Source: Anaerohalosphaera lusitana (lineage in GTDB: Bacteria; Planctomycetota; Phycisphaerae; Sedimentisphaerales; Anaerohalosphaeraceae). From it: 64,000 nucleotides of DNA. The notes under the pieces are model-generated. The model was not told where the DNA came from and did not search any database. It saw only the letters and a program-made list of their open reading frames with translations. The stretch covers positions 2,604,001 through 2,668,000 of the forward strand of contig NZ_CP019791.1 in assembly GCF_002007645.1 (NCBI RefSeq). Direction: 5' to 3'. Shown here piece after piece: positions 23,795 to 33,043 of this stretch. Both the position numbers and the translations under genes were made by a program. How positions within the stretch are numbered: the stretch's first letter is position 1; each line of letters starts with the position of its first letter.

Positions 23795-26668
23795 ATGCAA
23801 CTTTTGCCGGCCTTGAGGTCTTATGCTTTGTTTTGTTTATTTGTTTGCAGTGTTTTCTCCGGTTTGCTTTTGGGCGACGAAAATGGCGAGGAAGTGTCAC
23901 TTATCCGTCGGACAGAAGTTGCCCAGGTGGAAACAGACTGGATGATCAATGATGTGCCACAGAAAGCCAGCGTTTGGCAGGATGGTGATGATGAGATCGT
24001 GCTCGGGAACGGCCTGATCGAGCGGCGGTTCAAGCTTGCTCCGAACTGTGCGACGGTGGCATTCGACAACTTGATGACGACAGAGTCGATTCTGCGGGCA
24101 GTAAGGCCCGAGGCTGTCATAGTGCTGGATGGGATAGAATTTGATGTAGGTGGGCTGATCGGGCAGCCCAATCATGCGTACCTCACGGACGAATGGATCC
24201 AGCAAATGCAGGCCGATCCGAAGGCGTTTCAATTTGTCAACTTTGAGATCGGCGAAACGAAAAAACCTTTCGACTGGAAGGTCACCAGATACTGCACGAA
24301 CAAGCAGTGGCCCGCACCGGGCGTGAGTCTGCGGCTGGATTTCGAGATAGACAAAGCCTCTCTTATGAATCGAAATAGTAAGCTGCTGGGCAGTTCAGTT
24401 GGGCGTGAGCTGCTGTTTAGTGATGAGTTTGATCTGCTCGATAACTCCTGGTCGGTGCACGCGGCTTCACAGGAGCGTTCTTCTTTCTCCAACGAGGGGA
24501 AGGTCGGCGAGATATACACGCCTGCAAATACGGCCCTTTACGCTGAGAAAGACCTGCCAAAAGGCACCAGGCTGGTAGTATGCTTTATTGACCCCGGCAC
24601 CGATGACAGCGCTACCTGGGGACCGGGCATGGCGATTGTCTGGGATGAACACATTGTTAAATTCAATATTAGGCCGGGCAAAAAGCAGTTCGGCATCACT
24701 CATAACGGCAGCGAACAATTTGCAGGCCGGGCCAAGCCGGGGCAGGCCTATTACCTGCGGATGCGGCTTGATGGTGGTAAGGTTCATTGCGAAGCCAGTG
24801 AGGACGCTGATAAGTGGTTCAGCGTTGGATCGGTTGTTTCAGGCAGTTCAAATGCTGAGCCCAGGGCGGTTCGAATTGGCAAAATGGATGCTCGCGGTGG
24901 AGGCAACGATTACGGACAGGCAGGTGATTGGGTTCGGCTGCACGTGGATGATTTTGCTGCTTATGGTCAGTTCAATGCGGATAAGCTGGGAGATGAGTTT
25001 GAACAGTTAAAAACTTTGACAGACGTGAAAGTTTCTGTTCACTATGAGCTTTACGATGGTCTGCCCTTGTTGTCTAAGTGGATAACAGTTACCAACGGTG
25101 CTGACCGATACGTTCGGCTCAATTCGTTTACAAGCGAGGTGCTGGCGGCGGTTGAACCCGAGTCCGTGGTCGGCGATCGCGGCGGTGCGTGGATGCATCC
25201 GAATATTCACGTCGAAAGCGAGTACGAGTTTCACGGTATGGACGCAAAGAGTGCGAACGAAATGGTGCATTGGGTGGAGGACCCGCAGTACAAGACGCAG
25301 GTTTCCTACGGGCTGAAAACGCCTTGCCTGTTAAAGGTAGAGCCAAGGATCGGACCTGATGTGCTGATCGGAGCGGGTGAGGAATTTGTTAGTCCGCGAA
25401 CATTTGAACTTGTTCATGATAGCCGGCAGCGCGAACGGAAAGGCCTGCAGGTCAGACGGATGTATCGAACCGTAGCGCCATGGATTACCGAGAATCCCAT
25501 CATGATGCATGTGCGTTTCGCTGACTGGGATTCTGTAAAGCGAGCGGTTGACCAGTGCGCTGAAGTCGGATTCGAGATGGTCATACTGACCTTCGGCAGC
25601 GGTTTCAATATCGAGAATGAGAGCGAGGAGTATCTAGCGAAGATGAAGAAGATGGCAGACTATGCCCACAGCAAAGGGATCGAGCTGGGCGGATATTCGC
25701 TTCTGGCCAGTAGGCGTATCAGCGATGAGCACGATGTAGTGAATCCTGAGACAGGTAAGCCCGGCGGCTTTGCAACATTCGGAAATTCTCCCTGCCTGGA
25801 GAGCGAGTGGGGACAGGATTATTTTCGTAAGCTGTACCAGTTTTATGAGGAGACAGGATTTGATCTTTTGGAGCACGACGGGTCATATCCGGGCGATGTA
25901 TGCGCGTCGAAGGACCATCCGGGGCATGAAGGACTGGGCGATTCGCAGTGGAAACAGTGGAAGAAAATTTCGGACTTCTATAAGTGGTGCCGGGGCCGCG
26001 GCATATATCTCAATGTACCCGACTATTACTTTCTGACGGGTTCAAACAGGACCGGCATGGGCTATCGTGAAGTCAACTGGTCGCTCCCGCGTGAACAGCA
26101 GATCATACACGCCAGACAAAATATCTACGACGGCACATGGACCAAGACGCCCAGCATGGGCTGGATGTTCGTGCCACTGACACAGTATCACGGCGGCGGG
26201 GCGGCTGCGACTATCGAACCCCTGAGCGAGCATCTCGACGCGTACGAGGCTCACATGGCCAATCTTTTCACCACCGGCGTGCAGGCCTGTTATCGCGGGC
26301 CAAGACTTTACGACACTGACGAGACTAAAGACGCGGTCAAGCGATGGGTGAGCTTTTACAAGCAGTATCGCGAGCTTCTGGATTCGGACATCATCCATGT
26401 CCGGCGTGCGGACGGGCGGGATCTGGACTGCATGATGAGCGTAAATCACCGGCTGGACAAAAAAGCCATGATCGCGGTGTTTAATCCCACCGATGATATG
26501 ATTGAGAAGACGATTACGATTCCGATGTATTATACGGGTCTGGACAGATCGGCAGAGGTGACAAGCAGGTTCGGCAAGACGAAACGCTACAGGATCGATC
26601 GGCAGTATGACATGGAGCTGCCGGTGTCCGTAGGTGCCGGGCAGATGATGTGGTACCTTGTAGAATGA
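23795..26668 (+). CDS. Secreted alpha-galactosidase-like (clan D type) glycoside hydrolase with inserted LamG-like domain
   Basis: 957 residues; signal peptide at 1-28 (LRSYALFCLFVCSVFSGLLLG). Residues 50-200 are the N-terminal beta domain (VLGNGLIERRFKLAPNCATV). Residues about 205-385 look like an inserted concanavalin/LamG-type module (LLFSDEFDLLDNSWSVHAA, YYLRMRLDGGKVHCEAS). The supersandwich then resumes (VSVHYELYDGLPLLSKWITV) and leads into a TIM barrel: DQCAEVGFEMVILTFGSGF, AHSKGIELGGYSLLASRR and GFDLLEHDGSYPGDV, where the Asp of EHDGSYPG is the candidate nucleophile of the GH27/GH36-like clan. The substrate is probably an alpha-linked Gal or GalNAc residue, inferred from the neighbouring GH101 enzyme. 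Confidence 0.72.
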   Translation: MQLLPALRSYALFCLFVCSVFSGLLLGDENGEEVSLIRRTEVAQVETDWMINDVPQKASVWQDGDDEIVLGNGLIERRFKLAPNCATVAFDNLMTTESILRAVRPEAVIVLDGIEFDVGGLIGQPNHAYLTDEWIQQMQADPKAFQFVNFEIGETKKPFDWKVTRYCTNKQWPAPGVSLRLDFEIDKASLMNRNSKLLGSSVGRELLFSDEFDLLDNSWSVHAASQERSSFSNEGKVGEIYTPANTALYAEKDLPKGTRLVVCFIDPGTDDSATWGPGMAIVWDEHIVKFNIRPGKKQFGITHNGSEQFAGRAKPGQAYYLRMRLDGGKVHCEASEDADKWFSVGSVVSGSSNAEPRAVRIGKMDARGGGNDYGQAGDWVRLHVDDFAAYGQFNADKLGDEFEQLKTLTDVKVSVHYELYDGLPLLSKWITVTNGADRYVRLNSFTSEVLAAVEPESVVGDRGGAWMHPNIHVESEYEFHGMDAKSANEMVHWVEDPQYKTQVSYGLKTPCLLKVEPRIGPDVLIGAGEEFVSPRTFELVHDSRQRERKGLQVRRMYRTVAPWITENPIMMHVRFADWDSVKRAVDQCAEVGFEMVILTFGSGFNIENESEEYLAKMKKMADYAHSKGIELGGYSLLASRRISDEHDVVNPETGKPGGFATFGNSPCLESEWGQDYFRKLYQFYEETGFDLLEHDGSYPGDVCASKDHPGHEGLGDSQWKQWKKISDFYKWCRGRGIYLNVPDYYFLTGSNRTGMGYREVNWSLPREQQIIHARQNIYDGTWTKTPSMGWMFVPLTQYHGGGAAATIEPLSEHLDAYEAHMANLFTTGVQACYRGPRLYDTDETKDAVKRWVSFYKQYRELLDSDIIHVRRADGRDLDCMMSVNHRLDKKAMIAVFNPTDDMIEKTITIPMYYTGLDRSAEVTSRFGKTKRYRIDRQYDMELPVSVGAGQMMWYLVE

Positions 26669-26768
26669 ACGCGGATTGGTGTGAGTAAAAGACTCCGGCT
26701 CAGTCTAAGCCGTATCCAGGCTCGTAAATGACCGTTCGAAATCGGATACCGGCGTTAAGATAAGATAA

Positions 26769-27716
26769 TTACTGTGAAGCTATATCCGTACTCTTGTACC
26801 ACGCCTCATAACAGCGTTTGCCTATCTGCCCAGGAAATGTTTCAGGAGCGATCCCCCAGGCTTCTTTGAAAGAACTGGCTGCTTGTTTGTCTTTTCCTTC
26901 CTGACGGCGGTAGCAATTACCGAGTGCGACATGAACGAAAGCCCGTTGCACCTTGGTATAAGCATCGGTACGGAGCATCTTCTTGAGTTCGTTCTCCACT
27001 GCTGCGCCCTCTCCCTTTTGGGTACGGCTGGTCACGTCTGAGAAAAGTTTCTGCCAATGAGGGAAAGTGAGCCGGGCATAGTGTCCTTTAGAGTCTGTGG
27101 GGTCGAGTTGCTTTATGCGTTTCAGCAAATTATCAGGACGGTTCAACGGCATTTCGCCGATTTTTGCAAGAGCTGCAAGCTCTGTATCTTTGTCACCGGC
27201 TGACTTTGCTTTCTCGGATTCGTCTTTAAGCGACTCGTATTCCAGACACAGCTTTGCAAACTGAGCAATGCTTTTGCGGGCCTGCTCAATATCCTTTGGC
27301 AGGTCGACACCCTGGCGGATGCCCAGAAGCTTGCCCTCAGATGAATAACCTATCACGGCAGGGTAAGTATGTACGCCTTTGGCCTTGAAACCCTCATTGC
27401 GTGACTTATTCTTATTCTTCTGTTCGTCAGTGGCAGACTGCAGCACTCTGACATCGGTTAAAACCGCACGGCCTTTATTTAGCATCTGAGACATTGACTT
27501 GTCTTCGAATACATCTTCATAAAGACGCTCGTTCCACCGGTTCCAGTTGCCATGTGCAAGTACCACGAGCACCGTCTTGTAATTCTTCGCTTTCTCCAGA
27601 CCGTCGGAAAACGAATCCCCATAGATTACCTGTGCATGCGAAATTGCCCCAGCCAGGTTGAATATAGTTGCGAATACGAGTATTTGAATTGTTCGTTTCA
27701 TGTTCATCGGTTCCAT
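26769..27716 (-). CDS. Secreted thioredoxin-fold protein lacking CxxC, with TPR-like tail
   Basis: 315 residues with a signal peptide (TIQILVFATIFNLAGAISHA). The first domain resembles thioredoxin-like proteins (KTVLVVLAHGNWNRWNERLY, then FKAKGVHTYPAVIGYSSEGK with the cis-Pro), but the redox CxxC is replaced by NWNRW, so it cannot act as a disulfide oxidoreductase. The C-terminal half is helical with a TPR-like repeat (VHVALGNCYRRQEGKDKQAA). Its ATG follows the stop of the upstream gene with no gap, so the two are translated as a pair. Confidence 0.72.
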   Translation of the reverse strand: MEPMNMKRTIQILVFATIFNLAGAISHAQVIYGDSFSDGLEKAKNYKTVLVVLAHGNWNRWNERLYEDVFEDKSMSQMLNKGRAVLTDVRVLQSATDEQKNKNKSRNEGFKAKGVHTYPAVIGYSSEGKLLGIRQGVDLPKDIEQARKSIAQFAKLCLEYESLKDESEKAKSAGDKDTELAALAKIGEMPLNRPDNLLKRIKQLDPTDSKGHYARLTFPHWQKLFSDVTSRTQKGEGAAVENELKKMLRTDAYTKVQRAFVHVALGNCYRRQEGKDKQAASSFKEAWGIAPETFPGQIGKRCYEAWYKSTDIASQ

Positions 27717-29768
27717 TTAGTTCAATCGCTTTCCATATGCCAGAATCCGTGCGAAATGCATACAATGCCCGTCCCTCTCGATACGAATGTAGCCGGCTCG
27801 CGGCTTCTCATCAGTGAGATCGATACGGTAGAATAATTTCGAACCTTCAAGCTTACCGATCTGCTCCCAGGACTTGCCATCAGTCGAAGCGAGCACACGA
27901 GCTCCGTTTGCCCGCCACATGAATCCGCCTTTACGGTTCTGTATAACGAGCCCGTTAAGCTGTCCGAAATTACCCAGCCGTACTTCGATCCAGGGCGTTT
28001 CTGTAGAATTGGTATGAAGCGATCCGCCGTGCATGTTCAGCACACCCCAGTGTCGTTCCGGCGAATCATATCGTTGCCCGATGCCGCTGATCCGGATCGC
28101 TCCGCCTTCCGTTAAAAGTTCGCCGGTGAACGGTTCTATCCCGTCCGTAGGCATCGGCTCATAAAGACTTGAGCACAGCTTACCAATAGTTTGGTATGAA
28201 GCAAGGTCCCCGCGTTCCGCGGCAGCAGGGAGCGATGTTCGCCCTAGCTGACGAATTACAGCATCCACATTTTTGCCCTCTCCCTGCTTTGCGAGATCGT
28301 TAACCAGCCATTCCTGGAAATCGAGCCAGGCCTTTTCGTTATCGCCGCACTGCTGTTTCATCCATGCAAGAACCGCCGACCCGATCGAGGCCTTTGGAAT
28401 AGAGATATGCGTTAGACGAAGCTTGAACATTTCTTTAACACGGGCACTGCTCAGATGCTTAAGCATCCAGTTCCACGCCCCCTCGATGTTCCACCTGCCG
28501 TCACCAAAGTCATCGAATGATTCCATGTACTGAGCGAAAAACAGTGCCCGCTGATTGTCCTTCAATCTTGGCAGCACATTGCTGTAGGCATACTTTGAAA
28601 GCAGCGCCCACGCCGGTTCTTCGTGTTCCTGGGCCAAAGTTTTCATTACTTCCATGCCGTATCGCTTCCACCACATAGCGGGCAGGTCCTGACGCTGTCC
28701 GAATTCGGCCCACTGAACCCATGCACCATAATGGACCGGATGAACATTGACCGCTTCTCGAAGCTTACCCTCTGCTGCTCGAGTATTACCTTGAGCTTCA
28801 TACCAGTGGGCCAATCGGACCAGGTCATTAGATTTCTTTACGAGCTGCGGTTTCTTGAATGCCTCCTGAGTTAACAGCAAACTCTGCCATGTCGGCCGAT
28901 AAAGCCAGTTGTGCATGCCTCTTTTCCAGGAGAGCGAATATGCCGGCTGCCATGTTTGGGGTCTGACCTGTACGGCATAGGCGCAGTGACCAGGCTCACC
29001 CATTGACGTTGCCGGGATTCCGTTAGCAATCGCTGCCGCTGTACCAAGATTCGAAAGTGCGCCGCAGACTCCCCCGACCTTTATAGCCATCTCAGGATCA
29101 CAAGAGAACGAGCCGCGAAAAGGGCGATAATACTGGGGACCCTGGACCGAATCTCCAAAGCAGTTATGTCCACGGTAGGGAGCCTGCCAGCATGCCCCGA
29201 CGTATTGGGCCCTGGGCAGCGATATCCGGTCGCGCAGATACCGCATAGCCTCGGCAGTTGAATAGCTCGCATACTGAGGGCCCCGAGCAAGGTACCTGCG
29301 CTCCCAGGTCGCCAGCTCACCATAACACTCGTTCAGAAACCCATCGTCCCAACTGTCCCGGAAATAAAGATACCGCTCCCACATCCAGTCGGGATCGAGT
29401 CGTGTGTTAGAACCCAGAGCCAATCCGCAGGCAGTAGCCATAGAACGGTCTACCGCGTCGGCTGTAAAACCCTTGTCGTCAAGCCAGACACGGTGCAGAA
29501 AACTCAGAACGCGTTCAGGATTTCTTACGGGCCCGCTGTCGAGCAGATCACGCAGCCAGAGTTCGTTCGAATATAAGGAATCAAGAAACTCTGAGCCCTT
29601 ATTTTTGCCTGCAATAGTTGAAATCGTATCATCCCCCGCAATACGTTTGACTTCGTATGCGAGAAGTTTTTCAGGCGACGGTGAAGAAGGTGGTGCAGCG
29701 ATTGAACTGCTGACGTAAAAAGCCATCGCGCAAATGGTCAGTATTGATTTGAAGATGTTCAAATTCAC
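27717..29768 (-). CDS. Secreted transglutaminase-like protein with C-terminal discoidin-type domain
   Basis: 683 residues, signal peptide at 1-24 (ILTICAMAFYVSSSIAA). The centre holds IKVGGVCGALSNLGTAAAIA followed by GIPATSMGEPGHCAYAVQV, a Cys...His arrangement like the transglutaminase/papain-like core with candidates Cys and His separated by about 30 residues. A helical middle with TPR-like character follows, and residues about 555-680 form an F5/8-type-C-like sandwich (YDSPERHWGVLNMHGGSLHT, DGKSWEQIGKLEG). It could be a peptidase or protein-modifying enzyme attached to a glycan surface; that is inference. First gene of a two-gene operon with the thioredoxin-fold protein. Confidence 0.7.
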   Translation of the reverse strand: MNLNIFKSILTICAMAFYVSSSIAAPPSSPSPEKLLAYEVKRIAGDDTISTIAGKNKGSEFLDSLYSNELWLRDLLDSGPVRNPERVLSFLHRVWLDDKGFTADAVDRSMATACGLALGSNTRLDPDWMWERYLYFRDSWDDGFLNECYGELATWERRYLARGPQYASYSTAEAMRYLRDRISLPRAQYVGACWQAPYRGHNCFGDSVQGPQYYRPFRGSFSCDPEMAIKVGGVCGALSNLGTAAAIANGIPATSMGEPGHCAYAVQVRPQTWQPAYSLSWKRGMHNWLYRPTWQSLLLTQEAFKKPQLVKKSNDLVRLAHWYEAQGNTRAAEGKLREAVNVHPVHYGAWVQWAEFGQRQDLPAMWWKRYGMEVMKTLAQEHEEPAWALLSKYAYSNVLPRLKDNQRALFFAQYMESFDDFGDGRWNIEGAWNWMLKHLSSARVKEMFKLRLTHISIPKASIGSAVLAWMKQQCGDNEKAWLDFQEWLVNDLAKQGEGKNVDAVIRQLGRTSLPAAAERGDLASYQTIGKLCSSLYEPMPTDGIEPFTGELLTEGGAIRISGIGQRYDSPERHWGVLNMHGGSLHTNSTETPWIEVRLGNFGQLNGLVIQNRKGGFMWRANGARVLASTDGKSWEQIGKLEGSKLFYRIDLTDEKPRAGYIRIERDGHCMHFARILAYGKRLN

Positions 29769-29938
29769 ACTCCTTGATATTACAGCTTATCTCATTCGGT
29801 AGGGCGGGTACAACTTATTGCCGCATTCTTAACCGGCGCACACCAGCAAGCTGTGAAAGAACCCACAAAGGTATTATAGTTACCTTGTGAAGATTATTCA
29901 AGCACCGGTATGTGTAAAGAATCTGTATCAGGAGGGTT

Positions 29939-30463
29939 TTACAGTGATTCTCGCACATCCTTAGCGTCAGAAGTGGCCTGTTCCAGGCTCTTCTTTAGAC
30001 GGCGGTTTCGAAAAAATGCCTGGAGCTGCTCCCGGCACTCTTCCTGCAGGACGCCTTTAGTGTTTTCAATGTGGTGATTAAGCCGATCATCTTGCACAAT
30101 GTTGTATATGCTGCCGCACGAGCCCGTTTTCGGATCCTCCGTACCGAAAACGAGTCGATCCATACGGGCCAGAACCAGTGCGCCCGCACACATCGGGCAA
30201 GGTTCCAGCGTGACGTAGACCGTACAGCCGTGCAGCCGCCATGTCCCCAGGAATTCCGCCGCCTGCGTCAGGGCAATTATCTCCGCGTGCGCGGTGGGGT
30301 CATTTAACTGTTCACGTTCATTATATGCTTTAGCGATAACACGACCTTCATGCACAATAACACAGCCGATAGGTACATCACCGTTTTCCTCGGCAATATA
30401 GGCCTGATCGATGGCCTTTCGCATGTAGTCTTGGTCGATATTGATTTGGTCGACTGAATTCAT
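29939..30463 (-). CDS. tadA: tRNA adenosine(34) deaminase
   Basis: 174 residues from ATG 30463; the longer open frame to 30634 runs through the two tRNA genes and is not used. The zinc-deaminase motifs are complete: PTAHAEIIAL (His ligand and catalytic Glu) and VTLEPCPMCAGAL (two Cys ligands). TadA converts A34 to inosine in tRNA-Arg(ACG); the family also includes guanine deaminases, but the length and LEPCPMCAGA with the FGTEDPKTG region favour TadA. It lies just downstream of tRNA-Met and tRNA-Glu on the same strand, possibly co-transcribed. Confidence 0.92.
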   Translation of the reverse strand: MNSVDQINIDQDYMRKAIDQAYIAEENGDVPIGCVIVHEGRVIAKAYNEREQLNDPTAHAEIIALTQAAEFLGTWRLHGCTVYVTLEPCPMCAGALVLARMDRLVFGTEDPKTGSCGSIYNIVQDDRLNHHIENTKGVLQEECREQLQAFFRNRRLKKSLEQATSDAKDVRESL

Positions 30464-30496
30464 CGCTTCCCCTGGCACAATAAGCGCATAAAAAAA

Positions 30497-30569
30497 TACC
30501 CCCAAGGGGACTCGAACCCCTGTTACCGGGATGAGAACCCGGCGTCCTAGGCCGCTAGACGATGGGGGC
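30497..30569 (-). tRNA. tRNA-Glu (anticodon CTC)
   Basis: Minus strand: acceptor GCCCCCA with TGGGGGT, anticodon stem CCGGG/CCCGG with loop TTCTCAT giving CTC, T-arm GGGGTTCGAGTCCCC. Body matches bacterial tRNA-Glu (CATCGTCTAGCGGCCTAGGA). Discriminator A. Confidence 0.94.
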
Positions 30570-30586
30570 ATTAAAATGCCGAAAAA

Positions 30587-30660
30587 TAGCGGCGGATGGA
30601 TTCGAACCATCGACCCTGGGCTTATGAATCCCATGCTCTAACCAACTGAGCTACGCCGCC
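30587..30660 (-). tRNA. tRNA-Met (anticodon CAT)
   Basis: Minus strand: acceptor GGCGGCG with CGCCGCT, D-arm GCTCAGTTGGTTAGAGC, anticodon loop TTCATAA giving CAT, T-loop TTCGAAT. The paired first position shows it is not the initiator. An Ile2 (lysidine) identity cannot be excluded from sequence alone. Confidence 0.92.
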
Positions 30661-30872
30661 ATACAAAACCTGCGTCGAAAAGAGGCCGTTAGTTTACACA
30701 GAAAATGCTCTTCTGCAAGCAAAATTTCGCGTATTTTGTTCAAAATATCGCCCTTGAAATGTATATTGACCTTTCCTATGCGTATTGAGAAGGCTTCTTG
30801 ACTGAGAAGATGACAGAGGTATAATTCCACTTTGCTTTGCTTTTGAATTATGTTGATGAATGGGAGTGCAAG

Positions 30873-31322
30873 TTGGCGAAAAAACAACAAAAGAAAACAG
30901 CTAAGGGCGGCAAAAAATCTCTCTGTGACAAGTGCACCGGTCTATGCTGCAGGTATTTTGCACTTCCGATCGATACGCCGGAGGATTGGGACGATTACGA
31001 TGATATCCGCTGGTATCTCAATCATGAGGATATAACGGTTTTCGTCGAGGACGGCGACTGGTATGTGCAGGTGGCGAACAAGTGCAAGTATCTGTCCGAG
31101 GACGATTATAAATGTCAGATGTACGAGACACGTCCCAAAATTTGCCGCGGCTACAGCACGGAAAATTGCGATTTCACCAGCGACGATTACGACTACGAGC
31201 TGCATTTCACCGACGAGCATCAGATGGAAGAATACATGAAGATCAAATTCGGACCGAAGGTTTTCGACAAGCTCAATCCTCGAAAACGCAAGAAAAAGGC
31301 GAAGAAACGCAAAGCCAGATAG
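30873..31322 (+). CDS. YkgJ-family Cys-cluster protein
   Basis: 149 residues from TTG 30873, chosen because TGGGAG lies about 7 nt upstream and the product then begins MAKKQQKK; an ATG at 30837 has no ribosome site. The family pattern is present: CDKCTGLCCRYFALPI near the start, then NKCKYLSEDDYKCQMYETRP and KICRGYSTENCDF, the Cys set that binds zinc or an Fe-S cluster in YkgJ/UPF0153 proteins. The C-terminus is a basic tail (RKRKKKAKKRKAR). Biochemical function of the family is unknown. It lies 59 bp before hisS. Confidence 0.85.
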   Translation: MAKKQQKKTAKGGKKSLCDKCTGLCCRYFALPIDTPEDWDDYDDIRWYLNHEDITVFVEDGDWYVQVANKCKYLSEDDYKCQMYETRPKICRGYSTENCDFTSDDYDYELHFTDEHQMEEYMKIKFGPKVFDKLNPRKRKKKAKKRKAR

Positions 31323-31380
31323 CAAAAGTACCATCTTTTGACCACATTTTAAGCTGAATATCCAACCGCAGGACCATTTT

Positions 31381-32685
31381 ATGAAGATCAAAGCAGTTAA
31401 GGGAACACGTGATTTCTATCCACAGCCGATGGCTGTACGCAACTTTATCATAGACGGCTGGAAAGAGGCCTCACTACGCAACGGGTTCGAAGAATACGAC
31501 GGCCCAATATTCGAGTACCTCAAGATGTACCAGGTCAAGAGCGGCGATGAGATCGTCGAGCAGCTCTTCAATTTCGAGGACCGCGGCGGCAGACACCTGG
31601 CAATTCGGCCCGAGATCACCCCGACCCTCGCCCGGATGGTCAACCAGCAGATTAACGCACTGCCTCGCCCGATCAAATGGTTCTCGGTTCCGCGCCTGTG
31701 CAGGGCGGAAAGGCCGCAAAAAGGGCGTTTACGTGAGTTTTTCCAGTGGAACATAGACATAATCGGCGTCGACAGCGTGCTTGCCGATGCTGAGGTGATC
31801 TTCACGTCCATTGACTATCTTCGCGGACTGGGACTGGATGCGGATGATATCAAGGCCAGAATTTCCAGTCGCAAACTGCTGGCAGCGTTCCTGAAAAGCG
31901 CCGGCATAGCAGAAGACCAGCTCGAATCGATCTACCCCGTGCTGGACAAAAAGCCCAAACTCCCGCCCGAAGCATTCGATGAGCTCTTGCTCAAATCGAT
32001 ACCGGACAGCGATATCGCTGAAAAGGTCCAAAAGTTCATGGTGCTGGATGACGTTGCGAAGATCGCGGCAATGTCCGACGGCAGCGAAGAACTTGAAGAT
32101 GCGATTGCCGAGCTTGCCGAACTTTTCCGCATCCTGGATAACATGGGTATTGCTGACTACTGCGTATTCGATCCGGGCATCGTTCGAGGCCTGGCCTATT
32201 ATACCGGCGTAGTTTTCGAGGTTCACGATGTGGTTGGTGAGCTGCGAGCTTTGTGCGGCGGGGGACGTTATGACAACCTGCTCAGCGATTTCGGCGGCCC
32301 GTCAGTCCCGGCAACAGGTATGGGCATGGGCGACTGCGTCTTGGAGATACTGCTTCGTGAGAAGGGGCTGCTCAAGGACGATAAGCTCCAGACAAAAAAG
32401 ATTGACTGTTTCGTTGCCTATGCGTCCGGCGAGTTTGCAGGCGAAGCGGTGAAACTGACAGCCGAGCTTCGGGGACTCGGCGTCTTTACCGATTTCAGCT
32501 ACAAGGGCGGCAATCTGGGCAAGCAGCTCAAAAAGGCTGCTTCTGCCGGAGCGAGCCATACCGTCATTATCGGGCAGGAATTTGCGGACGGCGGAAAATA
32601 CGTCTTAAAGACGATGGCAACGGGCGATCAGGCCGAAGTCACGCCAGAATCCCTCTACGAGATGGTCACCCGAGACAAGGGTTAG
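31381..32685 (+). CDS. hisS: Histidine-tRNA ligase
   Basis: 434 residues, normal HisRS length. Class II motifs: VKGTRDFYP at the start, motif 2 as FSVPRLCRAERPQKGRLREF, the histidine A box LAYYTGVVFEVHD, and motif 3 GGGRYDNLLSDFGG ... ATGMGMGDCVLE; a C-terminal anticodon-binding domain ends with ADGGKYVLKTMATGDQ. Charges tRNA-His with histidine. Likely transcribed with the YkgJ gene. Confidence 0.96.
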   Translation: MKIKAVKGTRDFYPQPMAVRNFIIDGWKEASLRNGFEEYDGPIFEYLKMYQVKSGDEIVEQLFNFEDRGGRHLAIRPEITPTLARMVNQQINALPRPIKWFSVPRLCRAERPQKGRLREFFQWNIDIIGVDSVLADAEVIFTSIDYLRGLGLDADDIKARISSRKLLAAFLKSAGIAEDQLESIYPVLDKKPKLPPEAFDELLLKSIPDSDIAEKVQKFMVLDDVAKIAAMSDGSEELEDAIAELAELFRILDNMGIADYCVFDPGIVRGLAYYTGVVFEVHDVVGELRALCGGGRYDNLLSDFGGPSVPATGMGMGDCVLEILLREKGLLKDDKLQTKKIDCFVAYASGEFAGEAVKLTAELRGLGVFTDFSYKGGNLGKQLKKAASAGASHTVIIGQEFADGGKYVLKTMATGDQAEVTPESLYEMVTRDKG

Positions 32686-32706
32686 GCAAATCTGATCCCT
32701 CTGAAC

Positions 32707-32744
32707 AAAAAAAGCCAGACCCGACGTTAAGTCGAAGCCTGGCC
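32707..32744 (-). terminator. Minus-strand intrinsic terminator
   Basis: GCCAG (32714-32718) with CTGGC and CGAC (32722-32725) with GTCG form two stacked stems; the seven A at 32707-32713 become a U-run only on the minus strand. The hisS strand has no U-run, so this marks a transcript from the right. Confidence 0.7.
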
Positions 32745-32800
32745 TCGGAGGAGGGTGATGAAAAGTTTTAGCCGGTTCCTGGCGTCTTGGTCGGTATTTT

Positions 32801-33043
32801 TTACCGCCTCGACCTTCCACTTAAACTATACGTCAATATAGTCTCCACGCAATTATTTTTGGCGGTTTTGGCGCGTTTGCTTATACCGCTCGTGTAGGCA
32901 ATTTGATCGACACGCATTTTTAAGCTCAAATGGGCGATTTCGCGAGTCTTCTTCGCTGACAAGGTCATGTTTCGAACAACGAGAGTTTCGTAACAATTCA
33001 CAGCCAAATGTGGGAAAATCCTTTCTAAGGCCATTGATTGCAT
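32801..33043 (-). CDS. Possible small basic protein upstream of a terminator
   Basis: 80 codons rich in Lys, Arg and Thr (MTLSAKKTREIAHLSLKMRV, then GISKRAKTAKNN). No family is recognised. Support comes mainly from the terminator 57 bp after its stop; the transcript could equally be a noncoding RNA covering this region. An internal ATG at about 32968 would give a shorter product. Confidence 0.35.
   Translation of the reverse strand: MQSMALERIFPHLAVNCYETLVVRNMTLSAKKTREIAHLSLKMRVDQIAYTSGISKRAKTAKNNCVETILTYSLSGRSRR

Noticed and set aside
30464-30634. Longer start for tadA
   Set aside because: The extension passes through the tRNA-Glu and tRNA-Met genes and encodes no TadA sequence.
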